DNA of 42,195 bases from JBFHES01 sp041584015 (GTDB lineage: Bacteria > Bacteroidota > Bacteroidia > Bacteroidales > M50B96): NCBI GenBank assembly GCA_041584015.1, contig JBFHES010000009.1, positions 1-42,195 of the forward strand, given 5' to 3'. Each line of letters opens with the position of its first letter. Within the stretch, counting starts at the first letter, position 1. The notes below the pieces were generated by a model that ran no database searches, was not told the origin of the DNA, and saw only the letters and a program-made list of their open reading frames with translations. The translations under genes were made by a program, and so were the position numbers. Below, piece by piece: positions 26,157-34,201 of this stretch.

Positions 26157-26164
26157 CAAAAATA
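26157..26164 (-). promoter_or_regulatory. Candidate -7 element of the LTA-synthase/lipid-kinase operon
   Basis: TATTTTTG on the minus strand matches TAnnTTTG, 23 bases before the ATG at 26134. The nearest upstream TTTG is too distant for a -33 box. Confidence 0.35.
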
Positions 26165-26325
26165 AGATAAGAATAAGATGAACGAACATCATAATTGCAA
26201 ATTGTTCCATAACATTGATAGAAGAGCAACTTCTAATAATTCTACCATGGTTTAACCCTGAAACCTCCTACAGGCCTTAATTGTCTCCTGCCGTAATAAT
26301 TTGACCAATTATAAATAACAAAATT

Positions 26326-26335
26326 CAAACGTTTG
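26326..26335. promoter_or_regulatory. Palindrome CAAACGTTTG, possible operator
   Basis: A perfect 10-base palindrome lies 55 bases upstream of the pfkA -33 box. It could bind a dimeric regulator, but one copy in AT-rich DNA is weak evidence. Confidence 0.25.
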
Positions 26336-26389
26336 CATTCAACGTTTCCCGCATATCCGAAAAAGTTGCGTTTCAATTATTTGCTTTTT

Positions 26390-26422
26390 TTTGCAACATA
26401 GATGATAAGAATGATAAATTTG
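26390..26422 (+). promoter_or_regulatory. Promoter of the phosphofructokinase gene
   Basis: TTTG (26390-26393), a 21-base spacer and TAAATTTG (26415-26422) match the Bacteroidota consensus. The predicted transcript starts near 26429, leaving a leader of about 58 bases. Confidence 0.6.
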
Positions 26423-26486
26423 TAGGTTGAAAAAGATTATAAGCCGTATTCAATTAATGGAATACGCTCACAAATAGAAGAATTAT

Positions 26487-27581
26487 ATGAACAGAGTTTT
26501 AGTAGTAAACGGTGGTGGCGATGCGCCTGGACTGAACGCCGTTATTCGCGCTATCGTTAAGCGCGCGCAGCAGGAAAAAGATTGGGAAGTATTAGGAAGT
26601 ATTCAAGCTTTCAATGGGGTTCTAAGAGAGCCTATGGAAATTGTTGAATTAGACGAAAAGGCCGTTGCAGGTATCCATTACCGTGGCGGTACAATTATAG
26701 AGACAACAAACAAAGGAGGTCCGTTTGCCTGGCCTGTAAAAAACAACGATGGAACCTGGGGTTCAGTTGATAGATCAGATGATTTAATAAACAGACTAAA
26801 GTACCTTAATATTGATGCGGTAATTAACATTGGAGGCGATGGATCGCAGCGTATTTCAAAAGCACTTCATGACAAAGGGCTTAATGTAATTGGTGTACCA
26901 AAAACTATTGATAACGATTTGTCGGCAACCGATTCAACTTTTGGTTTTCAAACAGCAATTCAGATTTCAACTGAGGCAGTTGATAAATTAGTAACTACTG
27001 CAGCCAGTCATAATCGTGTATTTATTCTTGAGGTAATGGGGCGCGATGCTGGTTGGATTGCATTAAATGCCGCCGTAGCTGGAGGTGCTGAAGTTTGCTT
27101 AATTCCAGAAATTCCATATGATCTTGAGAAAGTAAAGGAAGCCATTGAAGCTCGCTTTCATCGTGATAGAGGATTTGCAATAGTTGTTGTTGCCGAAGGT
27201 GCAAAACCTAAGAACGGCAGACAGCAGTCAAATAGAAAAGCGGATGTTGGATCAGCACATGTAAGACTGGGCGGCATTGCCAACCAATTAGCAAACGACC
27301 TTATAAAGGCTGGTTTACCATACGACATTAGAGAAACTGTTTTAGGTCATGTTCAACGTGGTGGTGTGCCAGTGGCCTACGATCGTGTTCTTGCAAGTCA
27401 ACTTGGGGTTAAAGCATTCGAAATGGCTCTGGAAAAGAAATACGGTAGAATGGTTTCATACCGTCATCCTAATATAACAGATGTTTCATTTGAAGAAGCC
27501 ATTGCACAACCAAATCTGGTTACCATGGATACTTCTCTTATTAAAACAGCTAGAGGTATTGGTATTCGCTTTGGCGATTAA
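26487..27581 (+). CDS. pfkA: 6-phosphofructokinase
   Basis: The 364-residue glycolytic enzyme phosphorylates fructose 6-phosphate to the 1,6-bisphosphate in the cytoplasm. NGGGDAPGLNAVIRA (8-22) is the nucleotide-binding start and GGDGSQ (116-121) the diphosphate loop. PKTIDND (138-144) holds the catalytic base D142. MGRDAGW and HVQRGG near residue 287 bind substrate. G119 sits at the E. coli Gly104 position, which favours ATP over pyrophosphate (PPi enzymes have Asp). K139 sits at the Gly124 position and is the residue of PPi-type and mixed group III enzymes. This is therefore a long-form, group III-like PFK, predicted ATP-dependent. It has its own promoter and terminator. Confidence 0.92.
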   Translation: MNRVLVVNGGGDAPGLNAVIRAIVKRAQQEKDWEVLGSIQAFNGVLREPMEIVELDEKAVAGIHYRGGTIIETTNKGGPFAWPVKNNDGTWGSVDRSDDLINRLKYLNIDAVINIGGDGSQRISKALHDKGLNVIGVPKTIDNDLSATDSTFGFQTAIQISTEAVDKLVTTAASHNRVFILEVMGRDAGWIALNAAVAGGAEVCLIPEIPYDLEKVKEAIEARFHRDRGFAIVVVAEGAKPKNGRQQSNRKADVGSAHVRLGGIANQLANDLIKAGLPYDIRETVLGHVQRGGVPVAYDRVLASQLGVKAFEMALEKKYGRMVSYRHPNITDVSFEEAIAQPNLVTMDTSLIKTARGIGIRFGD

Positions 27582-27603
27582 GATATTAAAGCAGATAACT
27601 GAA

Positions 27604-27643
27604 ACAACTGATGGTTCAATAGATAACTGTCAGTTGTTTTTTT
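27604..27643 (+). terminator. Terminator after pfkA
   Basis: A 13-bp stem with two G-U pairs (27604-27616 with 27625-27637, ACAACTGA / TCAGTTGT at its base) and an 8-base loop is followed by a run of T. Confidence 0.88.
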
Positions 27644-27718
27644 ATGCAGCTAATCGTAGCATCTAATATTGACAACTACTTCGCTTTTGTTTAAATATGG
27701 GCTTAAGCTGACTTTTAC

Positions 27719-27726
27719 TAAATTTG
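27719..27726 (+). promoter_or_regulatory. -7 element before rsgA
   Basis: TAAATTTG matches the consensus and ends 18 bases before the ATG at 27745. A TTTG lies at 27686-27689, but its 29-base spacer is too long, so the -33 box is unclear. Confidence 0.45.
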
Positions 27727-27744
27727 CAATAAAAGATCAAGACC

Positions 27745-28809
27745 ATGAAAGCACACACACTTGGTTATAACCAAAATCTTGAAGATTATAGAACAGCGAA
27801 TAAACTGGATGTTTTTAATGTCGGAAGAATTGTATCCGAACATAAAGAAAGATATCAAATAAAAACCAATGAATTTGAATATGAAGCTGAGCTCATTGGA
27901 AACTTAAGATATACCGCCACCAACAGACGCGATTTTCCTGCAGTAGGTGATTGGGTTGCATTTTCGGAATACGACGAAGGTAAGGCACTAATACATGCCA
28001 TCTATCCTCGACATTCAATCATTGAGAGAAAAGCCGTTGGTAAAACCGGACAAGTTCAAATAATTGCTACTAATATCGACTTTGGACTTATCGTTCAAGC
28101 TGTTGACAGAGATTTTAACCTGAATAGAGTGGAGCGTTACTTAACCATTTGCAATGCCTCCAACGTGAAAGCGATTATTGTACTTAGTAAAGTAGACCTA
28201 ATTGACGATGATACTTTATCCGACATTATTAACCAGCTGGAAACACGCATTAAAAACACTACGGTAATTTGCGTAAGCATGCACGCAAAAGGCTATAGCC
28301 AGCTTACATCCATACTAGAATGCGAAAAGACCTATTGCTTACTTGGCTCCTCTGGGGTTGGAAAGTCAACCTTACTTAACCATTTGGCTGGCAAAGAAGC
28401 CATGAAAACAGGAGCAATTAGTTCGAGCGTTAATAAAGGAAGACATGTAACTAGTCACCGCGAACTGATTGTATTAGACAATGGCAGCATTATTATAGAT
28501 AATCCGGGAATGCGCGAAGTTGGAATTGCAGATAGTACTAGAGGTTTAGAAATTACATTCGACCTAATCCTAACCTATGCTAAGAATTGTCGATACAGCG
28601 ATTGCACCCATCTGCATGAAAAAGGTTGTGCCATTATAGAAGCAGTGAATAGTGGACAAATTGACGAGGCTTCGTATGCAAACTTTCAGAAAATGGAAAA
28701 AGAAAAAACACATTTTGAATCGGATCAAAGATTACGAAAAAAGAAGGATAAGGATTTAGGTAAAATCATCAAGACTTTTAAGAAACAGAGAAAAGACAAC
28801 AAATATTAA
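27745..28809 (+). CDS. rsgA: Ribosome small-subunit-dependent GTPase RsgA
   Basis: The 354-residue cytoplasmic GTPase helps mature the 30S ribosomal subunit. The circularly permuted GTPase order is visible: the G4 motif SKVDL (~148) precedes G1 GSSGVGKS (201-208), and DNPGMRE (~251) is G3. An N-terminal OB-fold domain covers ~20-90 (GRIVSEHKERYQI, VGDWVAF). The C-terminal zinc site is C282-x4-C287-x-H289-x5-C295, as in the family. A lysine-rich tail (KTFKKQRKD) probably contacts RNA. Confidence 0.95.
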   Translation: MKAHTLGYNQNLEDYRTANKLDVFNVGRIVSEHKERYQIKTNEFEYEAELIGNLRYTATNRRDFPAVGDWVAFSEYDEGKALIHAIYPRHSIIERKAVGKTGQVQIIATNIDFGLIVQAVDRDFNLNRVERYLTICNASNVKAIIVLSKVDLIDDDTLSDIINQLETRIKNTTVICVSMHAKGYSQLTSILECEKTYCLLGSSGVGKSTLLNHLAGKEAMKTGAISSSVNKGRHVTSHRELIVLDNGSIIIDNPGMREVGIADSTRGLEITFDLILTYAKNCRYSDCTHLHEKGCAIIEAVNSGQIDEASYANFQKMEKEKTHFESDQRLRKKKDKDLGKIIKTFKKQRKDNKY

Positions 28810-28951
28810 ATTCGTTTTCTGCAACTATCAGTATTCTATACTAAGAATAATTGAAAGGCTAAATTAACTTCTATTTTACGGCATGGTTGTTGATTTTCCG
28901 CCGACAGACGTCTAATTAATAACTTTTAATATTTAACCTAACATTACCATA

Positions 28952-29584
28952 ATGAAAAAAACAATAATTGTTATTTGCTGTTTTCTAATGCCTTTTTTAT
29001 TAATGGCCCAAGAGGAGCAACAAAAAACACAAAAAGAAGTAGGCCTAATTTTCAGCAATCTGGATAATTTTGGTCTGAGTTACAAAGTTGGAGCTTCCGA
29101 ATCACTTTGGCGATTTAACACCTTATTTATCGACGGTAATAATTTAAGCACATCCTCTGATGATTACATAAATGACAGAGGCAAAATGGCCGTACAATTA
29201 AAGGTAGGTAAAGAGTTTCGCAAGAAAATGAATCCTAAACTCAATTTTAGATATGGTGCTGATTTGTCATTTGCTTATTCACAATCGACCAGTGACCTTG
29301 AGGATAAAACAACAATTAACAATGATCAGTTTATAGAACAGATTCTTTATGAACCAGGTCTTAATCTTGTTCTTGGTTTTAACTATTCTCTAAATGAGAA
29401 CATAATTATTGGTGCCGAACTAATGCCACATTTCACCTATGTAACGGGCACAACAACCCAAACAGTTGATAACACTATTGGTTACGGAGAAACAACAGAA
29501 AGTGAAATATCTGGATTCAGTTATGGCCTTTCAAACAACTCAGTTCTATTATCTATAGTATATCAATTTCAGAATAAGAAATAA
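28952..29584 (+). CDS. Outer-membrane beta-barrel protein
   Basis: The 210-residue protein has a Sec signal peptide (MKKTIIVICCFLMPFLLMAQ). Its mature part alternates polar and hydrophobic residues in amphipathic strands (MAVQLKVGKEF, LNFRYGADLSFAYSQ, LNLVLGFNYSL, IIIGAELMPHFTYV), with a last strand ending VLLSIVYQFQ. This fits a small 8-10-strand barrel. No specific family motif is visible, and function is unknown. It is 142 bases after rsgA and has its own terminator. Confidence 0.75.
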   Translation: MKKTIIVICCFLMPFLLMAQEEQQKTQKEVGLIFSNLDNFGLSYKVGASESLWRFNTLFIDGNNLSTSSDDYINDRGKMAVQLKVGKEFRKKMNPKLNFRYGADLSFAYSQSTSDLEDKTTINNDQFIEQILYEPGLNLVLGFNYSLNENIIIGAELMPHFTYVTGTTTQTVDNTIGYGETTESEISGFSYGLSNNSVLLSIVYQFQNKK

Positions 29585-29595
29585 CGAATTTAAAA

Positions 29596-29648
29596 GCAGG
29601 GCATTGGAGTTGAAAGACTAATGCCTTGCGTTCTTTTATTCTTAGTTC
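29596..29648 (+). terminator. Terminator after the 28952-29584 barrel gene
   Basis: A 10-bp stem with one G-U pair (GCAGGGCATT / AATGCCTTGC at 29596-29605 and 29630-29639) with a long loop is followed by GTTCTTTTATT. Confidence 0.65.
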
Positions 29649-29868
29649 GATTCGAATAGCAACACTAAGAAGACTATAAAAATCGAAGTTAATTCACTCC
29701 AACGACGCATAATGCAAAAACAACGGCTATTCTGCTAGCATATTGAATCTGACTTTAAGCGCCTATTCATCCGATAAAATTAATATAGAATTGAAAAAGT
29801 AGAAAGTTAAGCACCAACTTAAATATGATTTTCTACTTTTAAAGGATAATTCATTTAGCAGCATCAGC

Positions 29869-30201
29869 ATGACCAAAGAAGAATTAGTTGAAGTAACAAA
29901 AAAGATTGAGCAAGAAATTGCAAAAACCACCCAGAGCATAGAGGAATACAAAGAGATTACAAAACCTATTGCCCCTGAAAATGCAATTGGTAGAATATCA
30001 CGTATGGATGCTATAAATAATAAAAGCGTTAATGAAGCTGCTTTGCGCAATGCTCAGGAAAAGCTTAAGAAACTGACGTACATATTAAAACAGGTTGGCA
30101 AGGACGATTTTGGTCAATGTGCCAAATGCCATGGGCAAATTCCTCTTGGACGAATAATGCTTGTGCCACAAAGCAGGTTTTGCGTTAAGTGCGCCGGATA
30201 G
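29869..30201 (+). CDS. TraR/DksA-family zinc finger protein
   Basis: The 110-residue cytoplasmic protein is a helical hairpin followed by a four-cysteine zinc finger: C84-x2-C87 and C105-x2-C108 (QCAKCHGQIPLGRI, RFCVKCAG). DksA-type proteins insert the helices into the secondary channel of RNA polymerase and alter promoter response to ppGpp. The acidic coiled-coil tip (DxxDA) typical of DksA is not clear; GRISRMDAINNKSVNEAAL takes its place, as in the short GreA/DksA-like proteins common in this phylum. A regulatory effect on RNA polymerase is likely but unproven. Confidence 0.88.
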   Translation: MTKEELVEVTKKIEQEIAKTTQSIEEYKEITKPIAPENAIGRISRMDAINNKSVNEAALRNAQEKLKKLTYILKQVGKDDFGQCAKCHGQIPLGRIMLVPQSRFCVKCAG

Positions 30202-30234
30202 ATTACTGTTACGATAGTTCAGATTTTGCACAAA

Positions 30235-30270
30235 ATAAAAGCGGATGAGTGTTAACTCATCCGCTTTTAT
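30235..30270. terminator. Bidirectional terminator between convergent genes
   Basis: A perfect 16-bp stem (30235-30250 with 30255-30270) with GTTA loop has A-rich and T-rich ends, so it works in both directions for the DksA-like gene and the opposing barrel gene. Confidence 0.92.
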
Positions 30271-30302
30271 TCATTTTCAGTTGCACATGCATGCACCTAC
30301 AA

Positions 30303-31127
30303 CTAAATCGATTTTATTTCATCTTCTTGTTTCTTCTTCGACTTGTTTAAACCAAATGCAGGAGGTGTATAACCAAAAGCAAATCGCACTTCATTAATGT
30401 CATTAATAAATGGTGAGTCGAAGAAAGGCGTTATCATATAAGTTGCTCCAACCGTAATTCCCGACTTATGTGTTAGATAAAGGTTAACACCAGTCTTATT
30501 CTTGTTGATATCATAATTCCTAAAATCAGAATTACCAACCTTATCTTTAATTTTTTTATCGTCCACCTTGTACTTACGCTTATGTTTTCCACTAACATAC
30601 ATTTCGAGGATTGGACCTGCTGACACTTTGAATGCGCCTAGTTTGAAGTTAACGTGAACCGGGAAGTTTATAGTACCATAAACAATTTTACTTTTACCAT
30701 ATCCAAAAAAAGTATTCACATAATCATGAGTTGGATCATCATCGATTCTTACGCCAGTAGCAGTAATTCCACCAATTGTAACGGGCTCTATAATAAGATT
30801 ATTTGCAAACCTGTATTTGGTTATGGAATAGCCCACTCCCAATGTTAAGTTCAATTTGTCCCATCCAATATCAATTGCATCAACAGAAGCACGTCCATTG
30901 AAAATATCGAAAATAAAACCTGATCCAAACCCCATCACGGTTGTCTGAAACAATTCCTGCGTAGCTTTATCATCACTAATAAAGAAGTTATAGCCAAGTG
31001 AACCTTCAACTTTATAACCTGTAGCAAAATCTACTCGAAATTTACTTTTCTTTTCCGCAGCGTTTTGAGCTACCAAACTACCTGAAGCTAGCAATAGTGC
31101 TAGAACTAATCCTAGAATATTTTTCAT
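30303..31127 (-). CDS. Outer-membrane beta-barrel protein
   Basis: The 274-residue protein has a Sec signal peptide (MKNILGLVLALLLASGSLVA, then QNAA). The mature part has repeated amphipathic strands (FRVDFATGYKVEGSLGYNFF, LNLTLGVGYSITKYRF, GTINFPVHVNFKLGAF, NEVRFAFGYTP) and a basic loop (KHKRKYKVDDKKIKDK), consistent with an outer-membrane barrel. A short charged tail follows the last strand, unlike classical porins that end on Phe. Function unknown. It follows the next upstream barrel gene by 10 bases, so the two are probably cotranscribed and may act together. Confidence 0.78.
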   Translation of the reverse strand: MKNILGLVLALLLASGSLVAQNAAEKKSKFRVDFATGYKVEGSLGYNFFISDDKATQELFQTTVMGFGSGFIFDIFNGRASVDAIDIGWDKLNLTLGVGYSITKYRFANNLIIEPVTIGGITATGVRIDDDPTHDYVNTFFGYGKSKIVYGTINFPVHVNFKLGAFKVSAGPILEMYVSGKHKRKYKVDDKKIKDKVGNSDFRNYDINKNKTGVNLYLTHKSGITVGATYMITPFFDSPFINDINEVRFAFGYTPPAFGLNKSKKKQEDEIKSI

Positions 31128-31137
31128 ATTTTATTGT

Positions 31138-31857
31138 TTAAAATTGATAGACGTATCCAAATGAAATTGCAAAAACCCGATTCTTAAAATCCTTATAATC
31201 ATCCGGTCTTAATGAAAGATCTTCCCACGTATTGATATCTCTCAAGCTCATACTATACCGAAAATCAATGAGGATGTATCCGGGGCCGGATTCATAAGCA
31301 AATCCACCGCCAAAAATAACACCAAAATCGGTACGATTAGCCAATGATCCATCAGGCCAGTCTGAATCAAAATCAATACTTTCCTTCTCTTTAAGATTAA
31401 TTGTTTCCTTATCGGTTTCTACAATCTCTAATTTATACTTAGACTTACCTCCCATCCAGTATCCCCAATACGGACCTGCATTTAAGAAGAAGCGTACTTC
31501 AGACGGACCAAAGGATGCTTTTAGCAACACAGGCACCTCGATATAATCCAAAATATATTTATAGGTACCTTCCTGGCTATAATCTGTTGTGTCTTTATTT
31601 AATGTGAGTTTGTGTCCTTTTCGGGAATATAAAAATTCGGTCTGTAAGGAGAGATTTTCAGTAAAGGCGAAATTGGTGATCAATCCTGTGTGCATGCCTA
31701 TAAACTGACTGTTTTGAGCTGTATCATAATCAGCCTTCTCGGCATAATGAGTTAAGGATGTCATGTTAATACCAAGTCGCGGACCTAGTGAAAATGTTTG
31801 AGCTGTAAGCTGTCCAACGATAAAAAGCTGAACAAAAATAAAAAGTATTCTTCGCAT
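31138..31857 (-). CDS. PorT-like outer-membrane beta-barrel protein
   Basis: The 239-residue protein has a signal peptide (MRRILFIFVQLFIVGQLTAQ). The start of the mature protein, FSLGPRLGINMTSLT, and the middle strands NLSLQTEFLYSRKGHKL, YIEVPVLLKASF and FFLNAGPYWGYWM are typical of the PorT / OMP_b-brl_2 barrel family, and the last strand ends VYQF. PorT family members in this phylum range from T9SS components to proteins of unknown role; nothing here identifies it as the T9SS PorT itself. Confidence 0.85.
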   Translation of the reverse strand: MRRILFIFVQLFIVGQLTAQTFSLGPRLGINMTSLTHYAEKADYDTAQNSQFIGMHTGLITNFAFTENLSLQTEFLYSRKGHKLTLNKDTTDYSQEGTYKYILDYIEVPVLLKASFGPSEVRFFLNAGPYWGYWMGGKSKYKLEIVETDKETINLKEKESIDFDSDWPDGSLANRTDFGVIFGGGFAYESGPGYILIDFRYSMSLRDINTWEDLSLRPDDYKDFKNRVFAISFGYVYQF

Positions 31858-31921
31858 GTTGTAAGTCTTTCTTTATGCAATAAAGTTATGATTAATATCT
31901 GTAAAACGAAGCACCTGGTCT

Positions 31922-32653
31922 CTACTCTGCAGGTTTAAGGCTTAGTACTTCTAATTCAAAAATAAGCGCCATGCCCGGTTTAACAACACCACCTGGTCTT
32001 GGATTATCTCCATAAGCTAAATCAGAGGGAATGTACAGCGTCGCTTTTGTTCCGGTTGGCAGCAACTTTAATCCTTCCTCCCAACCTTTTATAACCTGAC
32101 CAATGCCCAAAACAAATTCAAACGGTTCTTCGCGTGCAACAGAACTATCGAAAACAGTACCATCTATAAAAGTTCCATGATAATGCACCACTACCCGATC
32201 GGCATTCTTTGGCAGGTCTCCATCACCTAATTTATCTATTTTATATAACAAGCCGCTTTCCAACGCAATAATGCCATCCTGCTTTGCAACTTCAGCTAAA
32301 AATGCTTCACCTTCTGTTTTATTACGTGCCGCCTCTTTATTAGCTACAATTACACCGTAATTTGCAATTAGTTCTCGCGCAACTTCGTACTGAATCTTTA
32401 TATCTTCACCTGACATTTTATCGGCCATTGCCGCTGCCATAATCGTATAATCAAGCGTATCGTAGCTATAATCGATAAGGAAATTGCCAATATTAACACC
32501 CCATGCATAACTAATACTGTCGAAAGCATTTGTTAACACAAGTTCGTTTGCTGCCTTTTTACCTTCACAGCAGCTAACGGTTTTCTGTGTTGAACATGCG
32601 TTTGTAAAAAGCATCATTATTACCAATGCTAAGAGTATATTCGTTTTTTTCAT
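31922..32653 (-). CDS. FKBP-type peptidyl-prolyl isomerase lipoprotein, FkpA-like
   Basis: The 243-residue protein has a lipoprotein signal peptide (FTNA-C20). The N-terminal helical domain begins DSISYAWGVNIGNFLI; in FkpA-like proteins this part makes a dimer and binds clients. The C-terminal FKBP domain (~135-243) has VHYHGTFIDGTVFDSS, IGQVIKGWEEGL, ATLYIPSDLAYGDNPRPGG and ALIFELEVL. The active-site aromatic residues are present. It is a periplasmic or outer-membrane chaperone/isomerase. It is closely related to the upstream FKBP gene, which suggests a local duplication. Confidence 0.92.
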   Translation of the reverse strand: MKKTNILLALVIMMLFTNACSTQKTVSCCEGKKAANELVLTNAFDSISYAWGVNIGNFLIDYSYDTLDYTIMAAAMADKMSGEDIKIQYEVARELIANYGVIVANKEAARNKTEGEAFLAEVAKQDGIIALESGLLYKIDKLGDGDLPKNADRVVVHYHGTFIDGTVFDSSVAREEPFEFVLGIGQVIKGWEEGLKLLPTGTKATLYIPSDLAYGDNPRPGGVVKPGMALIFELEVLSLKPAE

Positions 32654-32676
32654 CTAAGTATAATTTATTGACTGAC

Positions 32677-32684
32677 CAAATATA
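32677..32684 (-). promoter_or_regulatory. Candidate -7 element of the 31922-32653 FKBP gene
   Basis: TATATTTG on the minus strand matches the consensus, 24 bases before the ATG. No clear -33 box. Confidence 0.4.
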
Positions 32685-32805
32685 CTAAGGATCGCGATAC
32701 TACGGATATCTTCAATGGAATTAGTTGTTAATAGCACTCGTTTTTATTGAAGTGCCGTGACAATTTCTAAATATAGATTACCGTTGCCTTTAAAAAGTTG
32801 ACAAC

Positions 32806-32843
32806 AAAAAAACCTGTTGCCAAGTATTCTTGACAACAGGTTT
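32806..32843 (-). terminator. Terminator after the cyclophilin-DUF3127-FKBP operon
   Basis: A 10-bp stem AAACCTGTTG / CAACAGGTTT (32810-32819 with 32834-32843) continues past one mismatch into CAAG/CTTG with a 4-base loop. On the minus strand it ends in a T run. Confidence 0.9.
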
Positions 32844-32868
32844 CATGTGTATTTTCATCTATAGAGGC

Positions 32869-33789
32869 TTACTGTACAGGCTTGATATCAAGCAACTGAA
32901 CGTCGAAGATCAATAACATACCAGGCTTAATAGCTCCACCTGGACGTGGGTTGTCACCATATGCTAGATCAGCAGGAATATAAAGCGTCCAGCTTGAACC
33001 AACTGGCATCATTCCAAATGCTTCGTCCCATCCTTGAATAACCTGACGAGTACCTACTGCAAATTCGAATGGTTGATTTCTTTCAACTGAAGAATCGAAA
33101 ACAGTACCATCTAATAAAGTTCCGTGATAATGAGCAACAACAGTCTCACCTGGTTTTGCAACCGGACCTGTTCCCTTAATATTCACTTTATACTGCATGC
33201 CGCTAGCTGTGGTCATTACACCTTCTTTAGTAGCATTCTCAGCTAGAAAGTCAGCTCCTTTTTGTCTTTCAGGACCAGCTAATTTTCTTTGCTCACGCTG
33301 TGTATAATCCATTAAATATTTCTGCGCCTGCTCGTTAGTCATTAATGTAGGCAGTTCACTTTTAAGTTGCTTAATTACAAAAGCAATAATTGCGGCATCA
33401 ATGTTCGTATGGTTCTCTCTCATTAAAAAGTTACCAATATTCACACCCCAAGCATAACTAATAGAATCTAACGCGCCTGCGGCAACTGGAGCAGCTGCTT
33501 CAGGTTTAGCATTTGCTAAAAATGCCTGTGCTTCTTCAGGTGAAATTAATACTGGTGCACTATCGTGAGCAGCAATTGCAGCTTCGGCAAACACTTCAAC
33601 GTTAATATTTGTAAAGTTACGCTGCATTAAGAATGAACCAATGTTCACACCCCATGCATAACTTAATGAGTCATCTTGACTGCTAAGAGTTACCATTTCA
33701 GGAACTAAACTTTTGTTTGCTGTTTCACCGCATCCTGTAATAAGTACAGCTGCAACAGCTAGAATGGAAAAGATTGCTTTAATTTTCAT
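32869..33789 (-). CDS. FKBP-type PPIase lipoprotein with duplicated N-terminal domain
   Basis: The 306-residue protein is read from the ATG at 33789, which gives a good lipoprotein signal peptide (MKIKAIFSILAVAAVLITG-C20). An ATG seven codons earlier is also possible. Two copies of the FKBP N-terminal helical unit follow: 39-91 (DDSLSYAWGVNIGSFL) and 107-159 (LDSISYAWGVNIGNFL), joined by an Ala/Pro-rich linker. A complete FKBP domain fills ~205-306 (VAHYHGTLLDGTVFDSS, TRQVIQGWDEAF, LYIPADLAYGDNPRPGG). It should work as a periplasmic isomerase/chaperone. The doubled unit probably changes dimerisation or client binding. It is the last gene of an operon with the DUF3127 and cyclophilin genes. 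Confidence 0.93.
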   Translation of the reverse strand: MKIKAIFSILAVAAVLITGCGETANKSLVPEMVTLSSQDDSLSYAWGVNIGSFLMQRNFTNINVEVFAEAAIAAHDSAPVLISPEEAQAFLANAKPEAAAPVAAGALDSISYAWGVNIGNFLMRENHTNIDAAIIAFVIKQLKSELPTLMTNEQAQKYLMDYTQREQRKLAGPERQKGADFLAENATKEGVMTTASGMQYKVNIKGTGPVAKPGETVVAHYHGTLLDGTVFDSSVERNQPFEFAVGTRQVIQGWDEAFGMMPVGSSWTLYIPADLAYGDNPRPGGAIKPGMLLIFDVQLLDIKPVQ

Positions 33790-33818
33790 AAGTATTTTTT
33801 TAGGTTTCATTTAGTTTA

Positions 33819-34199
33819 TTAGAAAGGTAAATCATTTAATTCCTGATCTGGCGGAGCTTGATCAAAATCAGGTGCAGGGGGCGGCATTTCTTCATTTGCC
33901 GATGCCTTACTCATATTCTCAATTTTCCACGCATCAAGATTCGTAAAGTAATTCACCTTACCGTCTTTCACCCATTTATTTCCTCGTACATTGAAACTCA
34001 CCTTCACATCTGCTCCAACATTAAAGCTGCTTATCAAGTCGGTTCTATCCTGAGTTAATTGAAATTTAATATAATCTGTAAAATCGAATCCACCATTGTT
34101 CTCTGATCGCTCAATAACAAATTCTTGCTTTTTAAAACGATCATTTACCTGAACAAGGTTTTGTATCTCTAAAATTTTTCCGGTAATCTCGAAACTCAT
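33819..34199 (-). CDS. DUF3127 protein with SSB-like C-terminal tip
   Basis: The 126-residue cytoplasmic protein has two parts. Residues ~1-95 are a beta-rich domain of the DUF3127 family (MSFEITGKILEIQNLVQVND, KKQEFVIE, DYIKFQLTQDR, VKVSFNVRGNKW, YFTNLDAWKIE), with strand order and length like a small OB fold. Residues ~96-126 are a flexible Pro/Asp/Gln-rich tail ending LNDLPF. That end closely resembles the acidic D-D-L/I-P-F tip by which single-stranded DNA-binding protein recruits replication and repair partners. ssDNA or RNA binding is inference; the family has no agreed function. It sits 2 bases after the cyclophilin gene. Confidence 0.85.
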   Translation of the reverse strand: MSFEITGKILEIQNLVQVNDRFKKQEFVIERSENNGGFDFTDYIKFQLTQDRTDLISSFNVGADVKVSFNVRGNKWVKDGKVNYFTNLDAWKIENMSKASANEEMPPPAPDFDQAPPDQELNDLPF

Positions 34200-34201
34200 T
34201 A

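Larger units (their letters stand above)
26135..26486. other. Divergent intergenic region, LTA-synthase-like operon and pfkA
   Basis: The 352-base gap holds the minus-strand -7 element at 26157, the pfkA promoter at 26390-26422 and a perfect 10-base palindrome CAAACGTTTG at 26326-26335. No reading frame of interest is visible. Confidence 0.6.

Noticed and set aside
28915..28928. AGACGTCT palindrome before the 28952 barrel gene
   Set aside because: An 8-base palindrome occurs often by chance and has no supporting promoter element.
31138..31857. PorT-like gene as the actual T9SS component
   Set aside because: Family similarity alone does not show this, and no other T9SS machinery gene is in the window.
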